NCBI GenBank assembly: GCA_003117195.1
Contig: BDSI01000141.1
Span: forward strand, 1 to 64,000
DNA from: Eudorina sp. 2006-703-Eu-15
Lineage: Eukaryota > Chlorophyta > Chlorophyceae > Chlamydomonadales > Volvocaceae
Length of the DNA: 64,000 bases
Direction: 5' to 3'
Shown: positions 44,426 through 54,362 of the stretch, in pieces
Numbering within the stretch: the stretch's first letter is position 1
How the letters are laid out: each line of letters opens with the position of its first letter
Translations under genes and position numbers: made by a program
The notes under the pieces: generated by a model
The model's input: the letters and a program-made list of their open reading frames with translations, nothing else
Told to the model about the DNA's origin: nothing
Database searches by the model: none

Positions 44426-44427
<2 letters not shown>
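43791..44427 (-). mobile_element. tRNA-headed SINE with CA tail
   Basis: Read on the minus strand it starts with a box A (TAGCTCAATTGGTAGAGC) and box B (GGTTCGACTCC) of a degenerate tRNA. A second T-arm with a perfect stem (ATGGGTTCGAATCCCAT, 44330-44346) follows. It ends with ~73 bp shared with the 410-bp element and a (CA)n tail. The first acceptor and anticodon stems do not pair, so this is not a functional tRNA. Confidence 0.65.
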
Positions 44428-44498
<71 letters not shown>

Positions 44499-44556
44499 AA
44501 ATAAACCGAGAGACACGACTTGCGAGGACCCTAATTGCGCACGCGGACGAGTGAGG

Positions 44557-44589
<33 letters not shown>
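44428..44589. repeat. two (TG)n tracts around a 62-bp unit
   Basis: TG repeats at 44428-44496 and 44559-44589 surround a unique 62-bp unit (44497-44558). On the minus strand that unit also ends in a CA tail, so it looks like another short truncated element in the chain. Confidence 0.8.
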
Positions 44590-44592
<3 letters not shown>

Positions 44593-45000
44593 CGTTACAT
44601 ATCTGCCGGGCCGACACTGGCCGGGGGCGCTAACCCGCCCCATACGGGAGACCGCCGAAGCACTTTCCCCCGGATACGGGGGAAAGGGGCGTAAGGGGCC
44701 TCTGTCCCCTCGCTCTCAACCTAGGGCGCGTGCCCGATCCCCGAGGATCGGTGACCGCTGTGCCCCCTCAAGGGAGTGGGCGAAGGCCCATCCCGGGCGG
44801 TCTGCGCCTCGCAGTCCGCTGTTCAACCTCCTCAAGTCCTTGCAGCACCCAGGGCGCGTTTCGGAGGCGCGCCCCTGCTTGGTGCGGTAAAACTAGCCTG
44901 GTCCCGCGTCCCAACCTAATCGTAATAGCTAGGGTTGCACCCTCCGGCAGGCCTGCCTGCCCAGCTGAGCCAGAGCGAGGCGGCTCGCACGCGTCAGGCC
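44590..45000 (-). mobile_element. 410-bp CA-tailed element, copy 2
   Basis: Reverse-complement copy of 36911-37320 with very few differences. Its CA tail is at 44559-44589, and its start abuts the CA tail of the LINE (45001-45025). Confidence 0.7.
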
Positions 45001-45025
45001 TGTGTGTGTGTGTGTGTGTGTGTGT

Positions 45026-46870
45026 TACATGGTTGGGGGTGCGTAACCCCATACCTGCACATACCCATACGAGCCGGAGGCCCAAGGGCAAACAAAACGC
45101 CCAAAAGCACTGGTTTGCAATACCGCATTAACAGGAGTCGACGAGACTAGCGCCCAAAGGGCACGATAGAATTACGGTGAGCCCACATGCGCTCCAACAT
45201 CTTTGCCAAACGAGCCGGATCCCAGGCAATCGCCTCCCTCATCGTATTAGGGCGGTGAAACCCTTCCTCAGCGCGTATTGCATCGTAAGCCGGGCAGTCG
45301 AGTAGAACATGCTTCTCATCTTCAATCTGGTCTTCAGAGCGGCAGCAACGGCAGACCCGTTGTCCTCTAGGGACATGGTGCCTACCCCTCCGCGCCCTGA
45401 TAGACTCAAGTGCCCAACAACAAAGCCTGAATTGCATTAGCTTCCGGTGCGCAGAACGGGGGATAAAAACTGTAGCGTGCGGTTGCCACATAACGGCCGC
45501 CGCACCCATAAACGACAGGCCCATCCAATGCTTGTACTTCGACATATGGATCCCCGGCTGCTTCCCGTCTGATGGGTAATTGTCTGGCTCGACATCGAGG
45601 CGCACATGTTCCCAACCGCTCATTAGTCGTTCCCTCATCGCCGTCACAATCTGAGCCTCGGGAAGAGGTTTGGACAGCAACCACTCAACTCGCTGTTCAA
45701 CACCTTCTGCATCGTGAGGTAGCCCGCTCCAAATATCACACTCTAAGTACGACATTAAACGCAAGAACGAGGCTCCCCAACCGCCCCGTTCAGGGTCGGT
45801 GAGTGCATCGATAACCTCCTGACATAGGACTGCGTGTGCGACCGTGCCCTTCTGCGTCTGCAGGCGGTTCCAAAAGCGAACCACTTGCTTCACCAAATAG
45901 TAATGCAGGGGAAGCTCGGCCAATTCTGCGAAAAGAAGGCGGTGGGCTGGGCGAGCAGCCCCCACAATTTGTCGCATGAACGCAATCTGCAGCTGGACTG
46001 CATCATCGTGTAGGCACGCTTCAAAAAGTCCTTCTGCCAGGTTGTTCGCATCGCGTCGTCTCCCCACCCTGTTCAAAACCTCTGTCAACGCAAAAGGGCC
46101 CCAAGCCTGACAACCATACAGCAAAATCGCTCGAACTTGAGTGGCAAAACACCTCATTCGCACGTCGGGGGCGAAAAGCTTCAGCTTATCCAATTTGGAG
46201 CTCAAAGAGAACATAGCGGCCCGGCCGGTATCGTTCAACTGCTGTCGACAGGCACTGAAAGGCCGCGAGGGCCCATACACCAGGCCGAGATAACGCGCGC
46301 TGTCCTTGGCTGGTACTACTTGCCCGGAAAGCCGTAGCTGCTCGCAGGCTGAACTAACCTCTGTACGCCGGGACTCATCACATGCAAAAACTAAACGCTC
46401 ACATTTCGCTACATTAGGCCGCATTCCAAAAGCCTCACAAAATTGGTCCACAAGGCCCAGCAGTTCCGCCATACGTTCCACGGACGTCGCCAATAGACTC
46501 ACATCATCTGCGTAAAGCAGGATGGAAACGCGCTTGCCACCCACCAGGGGTACCTCGTGCTTCCGCGCTCTGGCGACCACCAGGTCGTGCACGTCAATCA
46601 AGTCCGTCAGCGTCTCGATGAAAAGGCCGAACAGTTCTGTCGACAGAGGGCAACCTTGTTTCACTCCCTGCTTCGACTCAAAATCCCCGCCGACCTTCCC
46701 ATTAACCTTCATGACCATGCACACCTTCTCATACGCTCTTTTTAGGGCCTCCAACATGGGTCCACCAACACCTCGCTCTTGCAAACGAAGCCACATGTGC
46801 TCGCGCGGCACCCTATCGAACGCCTTTTCAAAATCGATTTGCACAATGATTAGCGGGGGTTGCCCTAGAC
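45026..46870 (-). mobile_element. 5'-truncated non-LTR retrotransposon (LINE) with reverse transcriptase
   Basis: One open frame (first Met 46844, stop 45147; 565 aa, open to about 46868) encodes the C-terminal part of a LINE protein. Reverse transcriptase blocks: DFEKAFDRVPREHMW, QGVKQGCPLSTELFGLFIE, the catalytic YADDVSLL, and a YLGLVYG block. A C-terminal CRCC...H...C zinc-knuckle-like segment follows, as in L1-type elements. The endonuclease and early RT blocks are absent, and the frame begins at a sharp junction near 46870, typical of 5' truncation. The frame is intact, so insertion is probably recent. The 3' UTR ends ATGTAAC followed by (CA)n (TG at 45001-45025). It is not autonomous as seen here. 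Confidence 0.9.
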
Positions 46871-46876
46871 TGCTAT

Positions 46877-46915
46877 GAAGGCTGGGCGCTGGTGGTTCTT
46901 GGCTGCTTTTTCATT
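46877..46915 (+). repeat. 38-bp direct repeat flanking the retroelement cluster, right
   Basis: Matches 43647-43684 with a few substitutions and one extra base. It lies immediately outside the truncated LINE 5' end. Confidence 0.6.
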
Positions 46916-47703
46916 GGCACGGCTCCCTGCTTAGTGCACGGCATGCCCCTGGGGTAGGATGAACAGTCCGTCTGCGCCTGTACGGCGAGCGAGCAGCTTA
47001 GTTGCTGGTCAACCTTGTAACGATCGCTTCCTAATACGAACCCCCCGGCACTCGAACGTACGACATGTGTACGGCGAGGCGCCCCCTGTCGCCCACACCG
47101 CAGTTAGTCACGCACAACAGTTTAGCTTATGTATGTATGCTGCCGTACTTCTAGCGCATCGCGGACTGCCTACGCCACTATCATCGAATAATGCCTTAAT
47201 GCCATGTGTTGTTTATGGTTTATGATTTCGTTACGGTTTAAGGTTTGGGACAACAATTTCAAAAACTAACGAACAAAATAGAATGTTAAGTAGAGTAGCT
47301 GAGATGCCTTGTGTTATTAGCCTTGTGAGATCTGAGTCATATCGAACCTTTCGCAGAGCGTGGTCGCAGATTGTTCGGGCATACAGTACGGTAACACTAT
47401 CTGTCAGCACCCAAGATTGTCAATTGCACTTTTGCAGCACTCTCACAATAAACTTAAAGTTCAATAACATCGAGATATGAGAAGCGTTAATAATCCCTAG
47501 AACAGTGTATGAAAGAACGCAGAAACAACGAGATGTATTACGGAACAAGATATCGTTGCAGACCATATATCCATTAATTTTCAATATTATTTCTGCTTAA
47601 TGACTAAAATTTAAGGCCTCAGCAGCTTTTTCCGCACGCCGGGTCTCTCCATCGTTGAAATTCGGCCCTCCAGTCGTCATTTCCGTTTTAAACATCATCA
47701 TCC
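46916..47703. other. spacer upstream of ankyrin copy 2
   Basis: AT-rich from about 47200 to 47640; no exon, repeat or RNA gene was recognised. It should hold the copy-2 promoter. Confidence 0.45.
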
Positions 47704-49634
47704 ATGCTACTTCAATTTCCAGAAGACCTCTTACGGCGTGTGCTTGCGGAAGCCGGGAGCGGCGCCGCGGGCGCCTACGCGGCATGTCGCGCGTTGCGGT
47801 CCGCCTGGCACTCAGCCATGTGCCAACACGACGGCGCTTTCCACTACATGATCGCCGTGTACGGCCAGACGGCGCCGCTGATGCTGTACCATCGTGGCAG
47901 CGTCCTCCCGACGGTCATCCGCCAGGCTTCGGCTGAGGGCCGCACCGGCGACGACCTGGCCGTGGGCTTGCTGGTGGCACTTGAGGCGGCCGTGGGAGCC
48001 ACCCCCAGCAGCCCCTACGTCCCATCCAAGGAGGTCGAGAGGCTCCTCCAGGACGCCGCGGCGGCCGGGCACTGGAAGGTTGTGCAGCACCTGCTGCGCC
48101 GGGGCGTGCACGTGACACATGCCGCGCTGTACGTGGCGGGCTTCCATGGCCATCTGGGTGTCGTACAGGGCCTGATGGCGGAGGTGGCGGTGAGCGGACA
48201 CGTGGCTGGGGAGTTCTCCTTCGAGCTGGACATCAGCACCGCACTGCTGACAGAAGGCGGTGAGGCCATGGATGATGTCCTTACCAAGTACTTGGAGGCG
48301 GCGATGCAGACCCGCAGCGGCCAGCAGCCCCTGGACGTCGACACCGCCGCTTCCTGCGCGCTGGTGGGCGCTGTTGGTTTCGGGGCCGTGGACCTGGTGA
48401 AGGGCCTTATGGAGGCTTGCAGTGGCTCACTGTCGTACACGAGGATCCTCGCCCAGCCCCTGTGTGCGGCGTCGGCTTGGTAAGTCGCACACATTGCGTG
48501 ATTGGGTTTTCCTCCTGTCATTGCGTTCGATAGAAGGATGGAATGCCTGAACCACCCGGCGGGAACCGGGAATCTTGTGTTTGGGAGACGATCTTAATAA
48601 CTAGCCTTTGATAGCGGCCCTAATCCATCACGGTCACGGGTTCCCAAAACCATCTCCTTAGATATGGCTCGACCCGATCCGATGCACGCGCACGTCTCAG
48701 GTTATATGCGGGCCCGATACCCGAAACCGCAAACCCTAAACCTTGGGAAATGTCATTTGTATGGCCGGCTCAGTCTCGGACCAGTTGCTCGTCCCTTGGG
48801 CACGCCGTCTGCGGTTCCCTTCTGTGCGCTCCGCCGTGTACCCTATTTATGTGAATGTGTCCCATCTCGTGTCCTGGTCGTCGCAGGGGCAAGGAGGACG
48901 TGGTGGAGGCGCTGCTGAGCGGCGGGGCGGACGCCGCCGCCCTCAATGCGGAGGCCTTCGTGCTTGCCTCCAGACGCGGCGCCGTGCCCATCGTGCGGCG
49001 GCTGCTGGAGGCGGGTGCCGGCCCCGAGGCACGGCGACGGGCCTTGCTCAACGCGTCCAGATTTGGGCATACGGAGGTTGTGCGGTTGCTGGCTACGGCG
49101 GACGCAGGTTTATTGGTCAACTACATGGCCTTGACGGGGGCGGCTCGTAACGGCCACGTGGAGGTGCTCACTGTCCTGATGGATGCGGCCCAGCCCCCGC
49201 ACTCCTGTGGGGAAGCCTTGGTCGCCGCGGCGTCCGGAGGCCACCTGGATGCCGTGAAGCTGATTCTGCGCCGCTGCACCAATACGCATCAGTACTTCAG
49301 GAACCACGCGTTGTACTCCGCGGTCCAGGGGGGCCATTCCGAGGTCGCGCAGGCAGTGGCGGGCGCGGGCGGCTTCGCGGGCTTCAAGTACATCCCGCCG
49401 CTGCGGCCGGGGCGGGTGTTCCTGATGTGGCTGACCAAGGCGATTCCCCACGCGGCCATCTACGTATTGTGGGCCTACATCGTAATCGCCACGTTGTGTC
49501 TGCTGTTCATAGGCAGAACTAAACGCCGGCGCCCGCATAATGATCCCGTCACGTTCAGTATCGGCGGTGCTATGTTTGTTGTGATTCTGATCATGTCTAC
49601 CTTTCACTGCTTGCACAGCCGGCCGCGATACTGA
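47704..49634 (+). CDS. F-box-like / ankyrin-repeat membrane protein, copy 2
   Basis: Two exons, 47704-48479 and 48887-49634, joined in phase 2; 507 aa. The N-terminus (FPEDLLRRVLAEAG...CRALRSAW) resembles an F-box. Exon 1 then carries degenerate ankyrin-like units (AAAAGHWKVVQHLLRRGVHV, AAGFHGHLGVVQGL). Exon 2 has clearer ankyrin repeats (KEDVVEALLSGGADAAAL, RRGAVPIVRRLLEAGAG, RNGHVEVLTVLM, SGGHLDAVKLILRR, QGGHSEVAQAVAGAGG). Two hydrophobic segments at about 447-467 and 484-499 suggest a C-terminal membrane hairpin. The start Met directly precedes the F-box-like region. Exon 1 is exactly as long (776 nt) as in copy 3. The role is unknown; F-box plus ankyrin would suggest a substrate adaptor of an SCF ligase, which is inference. 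Confidence 0.78.
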
Positions 49635-50051
49635 AACTCCAACTGCGGGGAAATCCCCAATAAGTGCTGCACGTCAGCCGTACACAGTGTTGGCAACTAT
49701 TACGGGTAAGGCGAGCGTGGCCAGAGCTGCTGTCTGGCTGGCTGTAGAACCTGTCGCCGCCTGAGTGATGACGGCCCACCGCACCGCACCGCACCACATA
49801 CACACCGGCGGGTCGGGTGCGCCTTACCTGTGTGTCTGTGTGTGCGACTGTCTGGCTGGCTGGCTGCACACTCGTCCGTATAGATAGATCAATGGCGTTT
49901 CAAGTGCTTGGGGAGCGGGTGTTTGTTTGCCGGAACGGGTTCGTGGTATACGTGCTAGGGGTCGGTGAATCACCGACCCCTAGCACGTATGCCACGAACA
50001 CACGCGCGGCTCTGATGCATGGGAGCGAACGAGTAGCTTAGCAGCTACATA

Positions 50052-50118
50052 TCGCCTTGTCGGTGGGGCCTGCTCCGTTGATCCCTTTGGGGTCCGCTGT
50101 AACGTTCATTCATTCACA
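50052..50118 (+). repeat. TGTAAC-bearing dispersed repeat, copy A
   Basis: Contains GATCCCTTTGGGGTCCGCTG then TAACGTTCATTCATTCA. Related copies: 50736-50782 (+), 50972-51035 (+), 52073-52160 (-), 43519-43552 (+), 9121-9145 (-), 11107-11125 (+) and 55350-55372 (-). The TGTAA at 50098-50102 lies 464 bp beyond the copy-2 stop. Confidence 0.65.
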
Positions 50119-51770
50119 TCGCCTCGCATGCGTGGGAAGCATGGGACTGATGTTTGCCAGCGACACCAACCAAGTCCGTCCACAGGCGAGATCACTGATT
50201 AATGCGAAGACAACTACCGACAACAACGGAGCCGCGGGCGGCGTGATATATACCCTAATGTACGGTTCTGTGTAACTGTCTCCCGTAACTGTCTCTTGTG
50301 GCTGGAGCGAACTGGTCAACGGAGCGGTTCTGGTATCTGAGACGGATTCGGCGGGACTGGAGACCGCTGCCAAGGGCCCTTACACAGCAGAATTACAGCC
50401 AGTCGAAAAGGCGAAAAACGACTAGGCTGTAATGCTCTTCTGCGTGAAAGCAGAATGACTTCACCAGGAGAGCGAATGGCATTAATACCGCCACTGCGAT
50501 CCAGTTGTACGACAGTCACACCGAACCAGCCTTAGAAGCTCCGGTCGCTTCGCTCCGTCGCATCTAAGCCAACAACCCGGGAACGTGACACACAACTGTA
50601 TGTACGACCGACCATCGCACCGTGCCCAGATGGATTATCGTTAGGCCCTATCCCAGGGTCAGTTAAACGACATACAGCGCATCCCAGCTAGGAATGTACC
50701 CTACGTGCCTAGCAGACGTTTCCACCCGGATATTTACACCGTTGATCCCTTTTGGGGTCCGCTGTAACGTTCATTCATTTTTGTTCAGTACTAATGTAAC
50801 AGTTCACGACGTGAATGGAAAGCGTAGCGTTCCGAAGTGCGCTGTATGTAGGGCTTCTGGGGCCGGCGGCTTGCAGTGTGTACTGTGCATCGGCGGATGG
50901 CCAACACCACCGGCGGATATATGTGCGCATATGGGTTTTTATGGGTACAGCGCGACATGACGTGTGGAGGTGTCTTGCCGCCTTGTCGGCGGAGGGGCCT
51001 GCTGGGGCTTGCCCTGGTATACACCGTTGATCCCTTTGAAACCCACATGGGAGAAGGACGTGCTTCTTCTGCTTCCCCGCGAACATGCATGGTTCAACCG
51101 TGTCCCTCCACACACATTGAACAGCGGCCTGCAAGGCGCAGCCCGCTACGGAGGGGTTCTGCCCAATCCATAGTCGGGGCAAACCTGTCGCCGTTTCGCG
51201 TTTGCTTAAAATGGGGATCAGGCGCGCGCCCTTGGTTGAGAGCGAGGGGACAGAAGACAGAGGCTCCTTACGCGCGCCCCCGGTGCCCCGTACCCGGGAT
51301 GGAGCGCTTCGGCGGTTTCTCCGTTAGGGCTGGGTTGGTAGCCCTTGGCCAGCGGCGGGCCCGGTCATCAGATATGCAACGATCCATGTCGCCACGTACC
51401 TCCACATGCACATCCCCACACACATCGCCACATATCTCCACAAACACACACGTCACTCTCACACTATCTACATACATATGCACACATTCACTTCGGCCGG
51501 GTTCCTTTTCTAAACACATTCACATTCACACGCAAGCCACTGACACACCTGGCCGGGCACTGATTGGAGCGGGGCACTGATAACGTAACTCGGTAACAAT
51601 GCGCACAAGACCTTCGCGAGGCGCACCTGCCTCGACGTACGAAAGTACGCGAGCCGTGAGTCGGGCTCATCGGTGGTCAAAGAAACATCGTGTCTGTCCG
51701 TCCGTCCGTCCGTCCTATGATCCAATCACCAACACGGCGAATGCATACATGTGCGGTGCCCGCCACCCCG

Positions 51771-51899
51771 CCCCCCGCCACCCCGCACCCCGCACCCCGC
51801 ACCCCGCACCCCGCACCCCGCACCCCGCACCCCGCACCCCGCACCCCGCACCCCGCACCCCGCACCCCGCACCCCGCACCCCGCACCCCGCACCCCGCA
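51771..51899. repeat. (ACCCCGC)n satellite
   Basis: About 17 perfect 7-bp units, one strand strongly C-rich. Open in all frames, which creates spurious PAPRTPH-type peptides. Confidence 0.95.
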
Positions 51900-52072
51900 G
51901 GGAAACGCGCCGCAAAGGCCGCCGCACACGTGAACAGCCAGACCACAGGGGGACGTCCTATCTGGACCCGACCCATATGTACGAAGTGCGACATGGGCGG
52001 GGCGGCCCGTCTTGGGACGATCCATCAGGCAGCTCCGGAACCTGATGGCCATGTGCGCGCGCACTACTTCAT

Positions 52073-52160
52073 GAATGAATGAACGTTACAGCGGACCCCA
52101 AAGGGATCACCGGTGTATACCAGGGCAAGCCCCAGCAGGCCCCATCGCCAAGGCGGCAGG
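52073..52160 (-). repeat. TGTAAC-bearing dispersed repeat, copy D
   Basis: Reverse orientation, most complete copy: on the minus strand it runs GCCGCCTTGGCGATGG, GCCTGCTGGGGCTTGCC, GGTATACACC, then the GGGTCCGCTGTAACG core and ATTCATTCAT end. Confidence 0.65.
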
Positions 52161-52538
52161 ATACATCCACACCTCAACGCCGCACCCAAAAACACACCGG
52201 GCCATGACCCCACCCAGCCAGACACTGAAGCAAGCAGAGGCGCGCAGCGGGGCAACACTACCAAAGGGATAGGCACAGCAGAGGGCAGAATCCCCAGAAG
52301 TGGATAAAGCCAAGCACAGGGGAGGTCGCCCACACAGGCACCCCATCACCCAGCTACCACCACCCCTGAGGCACCCACCGCTGCACCCTCCCGACTACTT
52401 CATGTCGTCCAGACGTCCACACCCCGACGTCTCAACCGACTGGCTCTAGGGTCGCTGTCAATCGATAATGCAGCAAGATGGACGCTTGCCTTAGTAAGGC
52501 GATTCCGTCTGGGCTGCCGCGCTGTTGCAATCCGTGAA

Positions 52539-54362
52539 CTAACGTGGAATCGACTTGTAGGTGCGCCAGCAAGACGTGAGAATCTCGGCCAGCTGAAGGC
52601 CGACCTGGATGGCCTTGCCCCAAAAAGGCGAGCCCTCCATGATAAGGTTAACGAGCTGAAACAGCTGCCTTGGGACAAGGAAAACGCGTAAGACCAAGAT
52701 AGCCAACGGAAGCATGTGAAGCAGCCACATCAGGAACGGCCTCAGCGGCCGCAGCGGCGGGATGTACTTGAAGCCCGCGAAGCCGCCCGCGCCCGCCACT
52801 GCCTGCGCGACCTCGGAATGGCCCCCCTTGACCGCCTCACGCAGTGCTTTGCCCAGGCTGCCTCTGGGAACAGTCTCGCCGCGGCGCAGAATCAGCTTCA
52901 CGGCATCCAGGTGGCCCCCGGACGCCGCGCCGACCAAAGCTTCCCCCCACGTGGTTGCTTGGAAGGGCTGGGCCACCTCCATCAGGACGGTGAGCACCTC
53001 CAGGTGCCCACAACAAGCCGCCGTCGTCAAGGCCAGGTGTTTGATCGCAGCATCCTCATCCGGTGTAGCCAGCAACCGCACAATATCCGCGTGCCCAAAG
53101 GCAACCGCGTAAATGAGGGCGCGTATTCGTCCCAAGGGGCCGGCACCCGCCTCCAGCAGCCGCCGCACGATGGACAAGGTGCCCCGCTTGGAGGCCAGCA
53201 CCAAGGCTTCCGAATCGAGGGCGGCCGCATCCGCCCCGCCGCTCAGCAGCGCCTCCACCACGTCCTCCTTGTCCCTGCGACGACCAGGACACATCAACGG
53301 ACCCCAATCAAGTGCACGGAGAGCACAGCACAGATGAAACCGCGGACGGCAACGTTCGTTGGGGGGGCGCGCACAACGAGGAGCTAAGAGTGCAAGTCGA
53401 GAAATCATGGCACCATGCATGACAGGCACAGAGCGTGTCAGACCTATCCTTTATTAAACAAGCAATGGCGTTGCCGGGGGACTGACAGTATCTAAGAACG
53501 GGACGATGGAAGGATGGCGCTGCTTGCCAGGATGAACCCACAACTACTACATTAAACCAATACCCCTTGTTAAATCTATCACTTACCAAGCCGACGCCGC
53601 ACACAGGGGTTGGGCGAGGATCTTCGTGTACGAAGGTGAGCCCCGGCAAGCCTCCATAAGGCCCTTCACCAGGTCCACGGCCCGGAACCCGACAGCGCCC
53701 AGCAGCGCGCAGGAAGCGGCGGTGTCGACGTCCAGGGGCTGCTGGCCGCTGCGGGTCTGCATCGCCGCCTCCAAGTACTTGGCAAGGGCATCATCCATGG
53801 GCTCGCCGCCTGATGTCAGCAGCCCGGCCCTGATGTCCAGCTTGAAGGAGAACTCCTCGGGCGGATCTTCGTTCGCCGCCACCTCCGCCATCAGGCCCTG
53901 TACGACACCCAGATGGCCATGGAAGCCCGCCGCGTACAGCGCGGCATGTGTCACGTGCACGCCCCGGCGCAGCAGGTGCTGCACAACCTTCCAGTGCCCG
54001 GCCGCCGCGGCGTCCTGGAGGAGCCTCTCGACCTCCTTGGATGGGACGTAGGGGCTGCTGGGGGTGGCGCCCACGGCCGCCTCAAGGGCCACCAGCAAGC
54101 CAAAGGCCACGTCGTCGCCGGTGCGGCCCTCGGCCGAAGCCAGGGTGCTGAACGTCGGGAGGACGCTGCCGCGATGGTACAGCATCAGCGGCGCCGTCTG
54201 GCCGAAGACGGCGATCATGTAGCGGCAAGCGCCATCGTGTTGGCACATGGTCGAGTTCCAAGCGGACCGCAGCGCGCGACATGCCGCGTAGGCGCCCGCG
54301 GCGCCTCTTCCTGCTTCAGCAAGCACGTGCCCTTGGAGGCCATCTGGAAGTTGTAGTAACAT
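52539..54362 (-). CDS. F-box-like / ankyrin-repeat membrane protein, copy 3
   Basis: Two exons, 54362-53587 and 53274-52539, phase 2; 503 aa. Same architecture as copy 2: F-box-like N-terminus (LPDGLQGHVLAEAG...CRALRSAW), long conserved middle, ankyrin repeats in exon 2 and a hydrophobic C-terminus (FLMWLLHMLPLAILVLRVFL). Large blocks are identical in DNA to copies 1 and 2, notably around VPSKEVERLLQDAAAAGHWK. The C-terminal tail after the first hydrophobic segment is unlike copy 2. In-frame upstream Met at 54413 would add 17 residues; the inner Met aligns with copy 2 and is preferred. Convergent with copy 2. Confidence 0.78.

Larger units (their letters stand above)
49635..52538. other. repeat-rich spacer between convergent ankyrin genes
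   Basis: Holds several copies of a dispersed TGTAAC-containing repeat, a diverged 410-bp-element relative near 51225-51390 and a 7-mer satellite. A near-perfect ~23-bp inverted repeat (CGTGCTAGGGGTCGGTGA and its complement) lies near 49951-50000. No gene was recognised. Confidence 0.6.

Noticed and set aside
44340..44427. tRNA gene on the minus strand
   Set aside because: Boxes A and B are good, but the acceptor and anticodon stems do not pair. It is the head of a SINE.
51676..52082. Pro-rich ORFs across 51.7-52.1 kb
   Set aside because: Produced by the 7-mer satellite; no start context or homology.
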